The notes below the pieces were generated by a model. That model did not search any database and was not told the DNA's origin. It worked only from the letters and a program-made list of their open reading frames with translations. A stretch of DNA of 21,579 bases from IMG/VR virus record IMGVR_UViG_3300020131_000074, positions 1-21,579 of that record; one strand, given 5' to 3'. Both the position numbers and the translations under genes were made by a program. The stretch comes from a virus. Below are positions 6,642 through 14,355 of the stretch, piece by piece; position 1 is the stretch's first letter; the number at the start of each line of letters is the position of its first letter.

Positions 6642-9600
6642 ATGGCTGACAAGATCCAACTAGACGCCGTCGTCGACTACATCATCAAAGCCGGGGATGT
6701 TACCAACCTGCCCGAATTCCAGCAGCAGGTCAGTAAGCTCCTGGGCGGCCTCGCCCGGGAGCTCAAGATTCCGAAGGTGCATCTCCCGGTCAACCTCGAG
6801 GCGGGCGACGTCTTGTCTGAAGACCAGCTGAAGGCCTTGAAGGGCGAACTGCACGACGCCTTGAGACAGATCAACCAAGCCCTCCGGCAGGAAACCGACG
6901 GCGCCAAGAGGCAGGCCCTCGCCTCCGTCCGGCTGTTCTACGAGGACATCTCCCACGCCCTCAGCACGATCAAGACCACCAAGGTCACCCCGACGACCCA
7001 AGGGCTGTTCAAGCAGATCCTCGCGAAAGAGCTCGACATCACCGACCCGAAGCTGAAGCAGAAGCAAAAGGCCCAACTCCGGGAATACGCCGCCGCCCTG
7101 GAGTCGCAGTCGAGGGCGCTGAAGGAGATCCAGCGGAAAGCCGCCCGCGGACGCTCGGTCTACTTGCCGGGTGAAGGCGATGGATCGGGCCAGGTGATCA
7201 AATCCCTGCCCTTACAAATTCCGCAGCTCGGCGTCGCGGCTCAGCAGAACCTCACCACGGTTCGGAAGTTCAACCAGCTGACGGACGAGGATCGGATCGC
7301 GGCCCGCAAGGACGCGGAAGCCCTTAAGCTCCGGAAAGGCACCAATCAGCTCGAAGTCTCCGCCGCCAAGCAAGCCGAACGGCAAGCCGAGACTAAGAGG
7401 CGTCGTCAGGAGGCAGAGGACCTTCGGATTCGGCGCGGCACCAATCAGCTGGAGGTTAAGGCCGCGAAAGAGGCGGAGAAAGCCGTGCAACGCGAGCGGG
7501 CCGCCCGCTTCTTGACCGGCGCCGCCGGCCGAGAGCTCGAAACCATTGGCGGGGACCTGACCCGCGCCGGCAAGGAATTCGACTTCGGGCTGATTCGCCG
7601 CGCCCTCAATTCCAGGATCAAGCAGCAGCTCAAGGCAGCCAAGGAAGCGATCACCGAAGCCGCCGCTGAGACGGCGTTCTCGAACGTCCGGTCCTTGGAA
7701 GACTTCAAGCGGAAGCTGGACGAGCGCCGGCGGGAGGTCGAAGGCACGACCTTGGGCCGTTCCCTCACCAAGAAACGGCAGCTGGCGGAGGACTCCTCCC
7801 AGTTCGCGTCCCGCTTGCTCGGGCGGGGCAGGCTCGAGGAGCTCGACGAGCCGACCCGGAAAGCGATCAAGGATGCTCTGAGCCGGGCGGTCGCCTCCTC
7901 CCGCGCCTACCGGGAAGCCGCGGCCGGCAGCCAGGAAGCGATCGAGGCGGAGCGCCTGTACCTTTCCTTGCTGGAAAAGGAGATCAAGTTCAAGCGCGAG
8001 CTGAAGGCGCTCGAAGCGGGCCCACCGGTGGCGGCTCCCCGCGCCGACCGGACCCGGATCGACCAGAAGCTCGCGGACCTTCGGGCGCTCACCGCACAAC
8101 GCGGGCGGGGGCGGCGGGCGATCGATGCGGTGGGGGGACTTTCCAACGTCCTCGATCTGCCCAAGGACACCTATGAAGATGCGCTGGTTTACCTCAAAAG
8201 CCAGCAGCAGCACATCCAGCAGCGGATCAAGGACAGCGACGCCGGCACCGGGCAACGCCTGACCCCGGGGGAGATCAGCGACCTCAACCGGCAGTTCGCC
8301 GAGCAAGCCGTCGCCATCAAAAAGGTCAACGCGGAGCTTCGTGGTAACGTTGGCCTCTGGCACCAAGCCTCCCTGGCGATGCGGGCATTCTTCCGCTATG
8401 CGATTCTGTACGGGTCCGGCTTCGCCTTGCTGGAAGGCCTCCGCCGGCTGACCGGCCAGGTGTTCGATCTTGAGGAAGCCCTCAAAGGGATCCAGGCCGT
8501 CTCGCAGGCCACCTCGGCGGATATGCGGAACATCGAATCCGCGATCAAGCAGACTGCGACCACCACCAAGTTCTCGGTCCAGGACATCGCGGAAGCCACG
8601 CAAACCTTGGCGCAGGCGGGTGTCGAGGCGGCGGACCTGCCGAAGGCCGTCGAGAACGTCGCGCTGTTCGCCGGTGCGACCAAGAGTTCCCTGCAGACCG
8701 CGGCGGACGTCATCGCCTCGATGCGGTCGGTCTTTGCCGATCTTTCCGACCGGACCCTGGCCGATCAGCTGACCAACGCCATCAACATCTCGAAACTGAC
8801 CGCGGACGATCTCAAGACCCTGGTCAGCTTGCAGGCGCAGACGGCGAAATCCTTCGGGCTCAGCTCCAAGCAAATCCTCGGGCTCAACGCCACCTTGTCG
8901 AACATCGGTATCAAGCCGTCGACCATCGCCACCGGCTCCCGCGAAGCCTTGATCGAGGTCCTGTCGCCGGACGAGAAAACCGTCCGGGCGCTGATCCCCT
9001 TGTACCAGAAGATGTTCGGGCAGATCCTGACTGGCAAGGAGATCCGGCAAAGGTTCCTGGCCTTCCAGCAGGACGACAACCCCTTGCTGGCGGCGCTGCA
9101 GGAATACCGGCGGCTCGGTATCGGCGGCGGCGGTCCCAATACCGACGCCTTCCGGGGTGTTCTGGAACGCCGGGCGGAGAACGTATTCCTGCCGCTCCTC
9201 GATTCGCTCGACATCCTCGAGAAGAACATCACCCAGGTGTCGCGGGCGGGCGCCGCGGCCGAGGGGTCCGAGACCCAGATGGAAGCCGCCAACAACCAGA
9301 TCCGGCGGTTCGGCCAGACCATCCTGTCCCTGACCCACACCATCGCGAGCGACGGGCTCCCGGTGGTGAGCCGTTTCTTCAAGTCCCTGGCGGACGGCGC
9401 GAAGTCGCTGCAGGACCGGATTATTGATCGCAAGGCGACCTTGGGTGAGGATACCAGCAAGGCCGCCTTGTCGGGGCTTGGCACCGGGCTTTTGACCTAC
9501 CTCTTGTCTCCCGGCACGAGACTAGCCCGCGGGGCGTTGGGCGTCCTCGGCGGGTTGGCCGGCGGGATTGGCTCGTTGACGGCGTCGCCGGATAACCGCA

Positions 9601-12164
9601 CCGCCAAGGATCTGACCGAACTCAGTGGGACGGCGGGCACGGGGCTTGCCATCGTCGGTGGAGCGATCACAGGCTTCCAGGGGCTTGTGGCGTTGGGCAA
9701 AGGGATTTTCTCTAAGCTTTCCGGCTCTCTGAAGGTTATCTCCACGGCTGCTTCCTGGACCCCGCTCGGCCGGATGGTCGGGTTACTGGCCTCAGCCCTG
9801 GTTGCCGGCAAGGTGGTGTATGACAAATTTTTCGCCAAAGGCCCTTCGCTCGACACCCGGTTGGAAGGCATCGAGGCCCAGCGCACGGCCAAACTCCAGA
9901 AAACCGACGCGGTCAAGCAGGAGTTCGCCCCTTTTTCGGCGGACTCCCAGGGCGGGCCTGCCGAGGAAGCCCGGCAGCTGGCGGACCAGATCTACGGCAA
10001 GGAGATGGACGAGCTGGCCTTCCAGCTGTTCGTGCAGAAACTGGGGGTGGTGCGTCAGAACCTTCTGGATGAACTGAAACGGCTGTCGAATAAAAAGGCC
10101 TCGGGTCAAGACATCGGCGAATCGGGCGAAGCGAAGCTCAGGGAGTTCGAACAGCTCTACGGCTCGGAGTTGTTCTCCGGAGCCCTACCCAAGACCGTGG
10201 ATGAGGCGAAAACTTTCGTCACCTCTCTGCAGAGTTTCTACGCGGGGTTGGAGCAGAAAGGCCAGGAGCTTCTGAACGGCCAGGGCGATCTGGAGGCTAT
10301 GACCGATAAGATCATCGCAATGACGGTGGCGGGCAAGCTCAAGCTTGCCCCAACGGACATGTCCTCGCTCCTGGTCAGTATCCAGGACGCGGCGGTCAAC
10401 GGCCAAGTCGAAATCCTCAAGGAATTCAGGTTCCAGGTTAACAATGCGATTGACGCCTTGGTCAGCCAAGGCAAAGCGTCGCTCGACAATGTCGACTACG
10501 TTCGCCTCCTGAACATCAAGGACACCATTCAGCCGGCGATTGATCAAGCCAAGCAACGCGCTGCTGAGATCGCGGCGGAGAAAGCTCGTCTGCAAGCCGC
10601 TCGCGAGAAAAACGCCGCGGAACAGGAGAAGGAGGGCCAATCCGAGCTCGATCTCAAGGAAGTTGATCGGCTCAGCAAGATCCTGGAAACCAAACGCCGG
10701 GTGGTCGACGAGCAGATCGCAGTCGCCAAGGACGAGAAGGACCAGAACAAGATCAGCGCCCTGATCCTGGAGCGGGCCGGCACCGAGGAAGCCATCAACC
10801 GCTTGCTGACCCGGAAGGCCCAGCTCGAAGGAGTGATCACCGACGACCTCATTCAACAGGAGGCAGGGCTTCGGCGGAAGCAGAACGAGGAGCACTCGAA
10901 GCGCCTGACTCTGGAACAGGGTGCCTCGAAGGAGATCGAGAAATCGAACAAACAGCTGCAGACTCAGCGCAACAAGCTGCAGAAGATCAACGAGCGCTTG
11001 TCCAGCGCCGAGCAGCGGTACCGCGAATCCCTCGACAAGCTCAATGAAGCCAAGGGCAAACAGCGGGAGTCTCAAAACTTCTTTGCCGACGCCAAGCGCG
11101 AGCTGTCCGGCGAGCAGATCTCGCCCTCCGACCGGATCCGGGAACTCTTGGATCGCGCCAGAAAGCAGCTTAAGGGCGGCGCTTTCGACGAAGCCGAGTC
11201 GGATGCTAGGGGCGTCGTCGATTTCGTCCGCTCGGGGCTGCAGGACGGCACGGTCTCCCGGTTCGACGCAGGAAGCGTGGTCGACGAGGCCGCCACGATC
11301 GCCGCGGAGTCCCAGAAAAAGAAAGTGAGCACCGCGGAGGAACGGGCGATCCGAGACAAAAACGCTCTGCTGCAGGTTCAGGCGGACGCAGCAGCGGTAC
11401 AGGCGAAGATCGACGCCTTGGAAAAGCGGATCGAGGATCTTGGCAAGCTGAAGATCGGCTTCGACCCGAAGCAAGTCGACACGGTCGCCGACCAGCTCTT
11501 GGCGCAGCTCGATGACAAGCTCCAGGCCCATCCGGTCGAATTGCCGATCTCGGGGCCCGACGGGAAGCCGATCCCATCGGACACCACGGGCGCGGCGACG
11601 CCGGCCCCCTCGGCGGCTTCGTCCGCCTCGACCGACGCGGCGTCTCCGAAGATCTTTAGTTACGCGGACGAGAGTGGCCGTAGGGTCTACACCGACCGTT
11701 CTACCCCTATTGAGAAGGAGCCCCAAACAGGAGAGCAAAGATTTACGCAATCCCCTTATGGGGCGCCGACGTCGCTTCCCGACAGTCTCGTCGACTCTGT
11801 TCATAAGCCCCTGCCCGAGATCACCTTCAGCAACCCGGCCAACGGCGTCGAAGGTATTTCCCTGGCTGATGCGGAGCGCTATACGGAACGCCTGAGACGT
11901 GGTGGGCCAAGGCTTGGAAACATCTCCTCCCTGGCTGAACGGGCAGCGCGTATCCATCTGCCGGACTTGGCCGCCCCGGAGGTCAATTTGCCCTCGGTGA
12001 GCCCCGCCACTACCTTGTCACAAGCTGCCGAACAGGTTTCCAACAAGACGCCGGTCAACCTCTACATCAGTAATGAGAGGGTGCCCGTCTTGGCCGACAG
12101 TAACGCGGCTGATACACTACAGCGACTGCTTGCACTCCAAGCGCTCAAGGAAGGGCGACGCTGA
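6642..12164 (+). CDS. Tail tape measure protein (1840 aa)
   Basis: The ATG follows AGGAG, 9 nt after the chaperone stop. This is the longest gene in the window. Residues ~1-560 are charged, helical and coiled-coil-like, with a 33-residue tandem repeat at about 227-292 (both copies contain RGTNQLEV or KGTNQLEV). Residues ~580-900 match the conserved phage-tail tape-measure domain (LEEALKGIQAVSQATSADMR, then TTKFSVQDIAEATQTLAQAG, and ITGKEIRQRF-like sequence). Three hydrophobic Gly/Ala/Leu segments lie at about 940-985, 996-1022 and 1045-1064, as expected for a protein that enters host membranes on DNA ejection. Long coiled coils follow (~1300-1400 and ~1426-1478). Near the C-terminus, residues 1670-1687 (KIFSYADESG then YTDRS) resemble the DUF4124 domain of proteobacterial envelope proteins. 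Its stop overlaps the next ATG (TGATG). The protein should set tail length and occupy the tube lumen. Confidence 0.92.
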   Translation: MADKIQLDAVVDYIIKAGDVTNLPEFQQQVSKLLGGLARELKIPKVHLPVNLEAGDVLSEDQLKALKGELHDALRQINQALRQETDGAKRQALASVRLFYEDISHALSTIKTTKVTPTTQGLFKQILAKELDITDPKLKQKQKAQLREYAAALESQSRALKEIQRKAARGRSVYLPGEGDGSGQVIKSLPLQIPQLGVAAQQNLTTVRKFNQLTDEDRIAARKDAEALKLRKGTNQLEVSAAKQAERQAETKRRRQEAEDLRIRRGTNQLEVKAAKEAEKAVQRERAARFLTGAAGRELETIGGDLTRAGKEFDFGLIRRALNSRIKQQLKAAKEAITEAAAETAFSNVRSLEDFKRKLDERRREVEGTTLGRSLTKKRQLAEDSSQFASRLLGRGRLEELDEPTRKAIKDALSRAVASSRAYREAAAGSQEAIEAERLYLSLLEKEIKFKRELKALEAGPPVAAPRADRTRIDQKLADLRALTAQRGRGRRAIDAVGGLSNVLDLPKDTYEDALVYLKSQQQHIQQRIKDSDAGTGQRLTPGEISDLNRQFAEQAVAIKKVNAELRGNVGLWHQASLAMRAFFRYAILYGSGFALLEGLRRLTGQVFDLEEALKGIQAVSQATSADMRNIESAIKQTATTTKFSVQDIAEATQTLAQAGVEAADLPKAVENVALFAGATKSSLQTAADVIASMRSVFADLSDRTLADQLTNAINISKLTADDLKTLVSLQAQTAKSFGLSSKQILGLNATLSNIGIKPSTIATGSREALIEVLSPDEKTVRALIPLYQKMFGQILTGKEIRQRFLAFQQDDNPLLAALQEYRRLGIGGGGPNTDAFRGVLERRAENVFLPLLDSLDILEKNITQVSRAGAAAEGSETQMEAANNQIRRFGQTILSLTHTIASDGLPVVSRFFKSLADGAKSLQDRIIDRKATLGEDTSKAALSGLGTGLLTYLLSPGTRLARGALGVLGGLAGGIGSLTASPDNRTAKDLTELSGTAGTGLAIVGGAITGFQGLVALGKGIFSKLSGSLKVISTAASWTPLGRMVGLLASALVAGKVVYDKFFAKGPSLDTRLEGIEAQRTAKLQKTDAVKQEFAPFSADSQGGPAEEARQLADQIYGKEMDELAFQLFVQKLGVVRQNLLDELKRLSNKKASGQDIGESGEAKLREFEQLYGSELFSGALPKTVDEAKTFVTSLQSFYAGLEQKGQELLNGQGDLEAMTDKIIAMTVAGKLKLAPTDMSSLLVSIQDAAVNGQVEILKEFRFQVNNAIDALVSQGKASLDNVDYVRLLNIKDTIQPAIDQAKQRAAEIAAEKARLQAAREKNAAEQEKEGQSELDLKEVDRLSKILETKRRVVDEQIAVAKDEKDQNKISALILERAGTEEAINRLLTRKAQLEGVITDDLIQQEAGLRRKQNEEHSKRLTLEQGASKEIEKSNKQLQTQRNKLQKINERLSSAEQRYRESLDKLNEAKGKQRESQNFFADAKRELSGEQISPSDRIRELLDRARKQLKGGAFDEAESDARGVVDFVRSGLQDGTVSRFDAGSVVDEAATIAAESQKKKVSTAEERAIRDKNALLQVQADAAAVQAKIDALEKRIEDLGKLKIGFDPKQVDTVADQLLAQLDDKLQAHPVELPISGPDGKPIPSDTTGAATPAPSAASSASTDAASPKIFSYADESGRRVYTDRSTPIEKEPQTGEQRFTQSPYGAPTSLPDSLVDSVHKPLPEITFSNPANGVEGISLADAERYTERLRRGGPRLGNISSLAERAARIHLPDLAAPEVNLPSVSPATTLSQAAEQVSNKTPVNLYISNERVPVLADSNAADTLQRLLALQALKEGRR

Positions 12165-12688
12165 TGGGATGGACGACACGCAATTTCGCTATCGGGACCG
12201 CGATCATTGAGGTCCCCCAGGCGCTTCAGTTTTCGCAAACCTACGAAGAATTCGGCGGCGTCAATACCCTCCGCATGGCGGATGGCTCGGCCGTTCGCCA
12301 GTCCAACTGGTCGAAGCTCCGGACTACCTTGTCTGGTGAAGGGTTCGTTCCGCCCGGCCTCGCGGGCGTTGCCTGGAAGACCCAGCAAACCCTGAAGTGC
12401 GGCGTCAAACGCTCGCTTCAGTCCCCGAGCAATGTCATCGCCCTTCCTGCCGCCCGGCGCACAGACGCGGGTTATGAACCGAACGGTTACGCCTTGAAGG
12501 ATGGGATGTGGTTACCCTCCTCGGTCAGCGTCGTCACCAACACCGCGACCGTGACCGCGGTCACCGGTGCCACGGCCTACATGGTCGAGTATTACCCCCA
12601 ATTCACCGCATTTATCGAGCCCCCGCAGGCCGACTTCAATCGGACCACGGGAACTTATCGCTGGACGATCAACGCTGAAGAGGTTTAA
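12164..12688 (+). CDS. Tail-tip protein, possibly distal tail (Dit-like) (174 aa)
   Basis: The ATG shares bases with the tape-measure stop (TGATG), so the two are translationally coupled. The protein is beta-rich and without membrane segments. The first half (FSQTYEEFGGVNTLRMADGS then VRQSNWSKLRTTLSGEGFVP) is followed by a hydrophobic strand pattern in the second half (SVSVVTNTATVTAVTG, AYMVEYYPQFTAF). The first gene after the tape measure in siphophages is usually the distal tail protein that joins the tube to the tip. That is the basis for the role; no diagnostic motif is visible. Confidence 0.55.
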   Translation: MGWTTRNFAIGTAIIEVPQALQFSQTYEEFGGVNTLRMADGSAVRQSNWSKLRTTLSGEGFVPPGLAGVAWKTQQTLKCGVKRSLQSPSNVIALPAARRTDAGYEPNGYALKDGMWLPSSVSVVTNTATVTAVTGATAYMVEYYPQFTAFIEPPQADFNRTTGTYRWTINAEEV

Positions 12689-12690
12689 AG

Positions 12691-14355
12691 ATGGCTGCAC
12701 GCTACTGGAGAGTTGACCAATTCACCGTGACCGGAGGCGCGGGGTTTGATCTGGCCATTTACGCGCTGGAGCTTTACAGCTTGGGCTCCGCCGTCTCCAA
12801 CACCGTGACGCTCAATTGCAACAAGACACCGACTGCAGGGACCTTGGCTGAACTTCAAGACGGCAGCAATGTGACCGGCGCCACCTTCGCGGCGGCGGAT
12901 GTCGCGACCCTCGAATTCATCTTCGATGCCGGCGCGGGGGCCGCCTTGGAGTCTGACGCCATTAAGTTCGTGGTCAACGGCGTGGACAACTACCCGGCCT
13001 CGGTGCGGGTGTCCTGGTCCAACGACGCCGTGTCCTGGATCATCGCTGGACAGATGAGCAACTTGACTGCCAACACCTCGGGCATCTCGCTTTACCTTGA
13101 CTACTGTCCTCCGTTCCGAGGGGCGACCGGGACGATCACGGAAAGCCTGGCCGAGTCTACGTTTACCGTCCGGATCGCGAACGCCACGAACGGCACGGTC
13201 CTGAAGTCCGTCACCACCAAGACCAACTTTTACGGGTACCACAACACCTCGACGGCGGATGACACCCCTTTGATGATCACGGCGTACGCCGATCACGGCT
13301 CTCGCTGGCGGTCCAGCGTAACAAAATCCTTAACAAATCTAATCTTCCCGTCGGATCCGGCCGTCGGGCATTACTACGAGTGCGAGGTGGCCGGCACGAC
13401 CGGGGCGACCGAACCGGTGTGGCCCACCAACGGCGGCACCGTGGTCGATGGTACCGTGACCTGGCGAGACAAGGGACAAGTGGTGCAACCGGTAACCCAA
13501 TACCCTCTCTCCCTGGCGAGAATGCCGGGTGGCGGGTTGGTGACCGACGGGTTGGTCTTCATTCTGGACGCCGGGTTCGCTCGAAACTTCGCCAACGCCT
13601 CGGACCAACTGTGGCGGAACTCCGTTCCGTCTCCGGCGGACGGGTCGGCGGCGAGTGCCTACAATTTCTATCGGGGCGTGGACGGCACTTCAGAAACCAC
13701 CGACCCGACGTTCACGGGGACTATCAACAACGGGATCTCGGCGACTCAGGCGAACCAGCCCTACTTTTCGTTCTCCCTCACCGCGCCGTACAAGTTCTTT
13801 ACCTTGGCCGCCGCGACGGCGTTTCTCAAAAGCCTCCACAAGGCCGGGGCGAAATTCACCTTCGAGGTGTTTTTGTACGCCGGCACGGCTCTGACGGATG
13901 CCCCCATCTTCGATTCCGGCACCGGCTTTACGGCGACCGACGTGCATCAAGGTGTCCAGTTCTGCCGCTACCCGGCCTTGTTCAAGAACGGGGTCCTGGT
14001 CGCCGGGGACACCGGCGGCAGCCCCGCGTTGCAAAAGTTCTCGGACGCCACGGTTACGGGGTCGACGTTCAACTACCTGGCTGCCTCCATCGACGGCACC
14101 GGGGCGCAGGCCTCGTTCTTGTATCGGAACGGCGCCTACGACCCGGTGGGCGGACAGAATACTTGGGACGGGACTTTCGTCTCCCCGAGCACGGTGGATC
14201 CGCCCAACCTGCCGCGTATCGGCATCCGCGGGGATGCCGCCGCGGCGGCTTTAGGGACGGCTCGAATCTACTTCCTGAGGCTCTACAACCGGAATCTCAC
14301 CAAGGCCGAGCTTGACCAGAACTTCAACGCCCAGATGCACCGGATGCAGATCTAA
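12691..14355 (+). CDS. Tail adhesin with discoidin-like and LamG-like domains (554 aa)
   Basis: The ATG has GAAGAGG nine bases upstream, straddling the previous stop. Residues 1-~130 start with YWRVDQF and contain IYALELYSLG and RVSWSNDAVSW, the pattern of F5/8 type C (discoidin) sugar-binding domains. Residues ~225-265 (YYECEVAGTTGATEPVWPT, then DGTVTWRDKG) are the short GTTG-TEPxWPT module common in phage fibres. Residues ~285-554 look like a LamG/concanavalin-type jelly roll: GLVFILDAGFARN at its start, FTFEVFLYAGT in the middle and ARIYFLRLYNRNLTKAELDQNFNAQ-type sequence at the end. The protein is probably a tail-tip receptor-binding protein recognising surface glycans. The domain recognition is by eye; the substrate is unknown. 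Confidence 0.7.
   Translation: MAARYWRVDQFTVTGGAGFDLAIYALELYSLGSAVSNTVTLNCNKTPTAGTLAELQDGSNVTGATFAAADVATLEFIFDAGAGAALESDAIKFVVNGVDNYPASVRVSWSNDAVSWIIAGQMSNLTANTSGISLYLDYCPPFRGATGTITESLAESTFTVRIANATNGTVLKSVTTKTNFYGYHNTSTADDTPLMITAYADHGSRWRSSVTKSLTNLIFPSDPAVGHYYECEVAGTTGATEPVWPTNGGTVVDGTVTWRDKGQVVQPVTQYPLSLARMPGGGLVTDGLVFILDAGFARNFANASDQLWRNSVPSPADGSAASAYNFYRGVDGTSETTDPTFTGTINNGISATQANQPYFSFSLTAPYKFFTLAAATAFLKSLHKAGAKFTFEVFLYAGTALTDAPIFDSGTGFTATDVHQGVQFCRYPALFKNGVLVAGDTGGSPALQKFSDATVTGSTFNYLAASIDGTGAQASFLYRNGAYDPVGGQNTWDGTFVSPSTVDPPNLPRIGIRGDAAAAALGTARIYFLRLYNRNLTKAELDQNFNAQMHRMQI

Noticed and set aside
7212-9338. 708-codon open frame on the minus strand within the tape measure
   Set aside because: It is a GC-rich antisense shadow of the tape measure: low-complexity Leu/Gly/Arg/Asp-rich product, no ribosome site, and the plus strand carries a clear tape-measure domain.
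10185-11957. 590-codon open frame on the minus strand within the tape measure
   Set aside because: Same reason: antisense to the coiled-coil region, composition is the mirror of Glu/Lys/Arg codons, and no start signal or domain is visible.
13380-14315. 311-codon open frame on the plus strand in another frame of the LamG-like adhesin
   Set aside because: Arg/Gly/His-rich product typical of an out-of-frame reading of GC-rich sequence; the adhesin frame has start signal, operon coupling and domain patterns.
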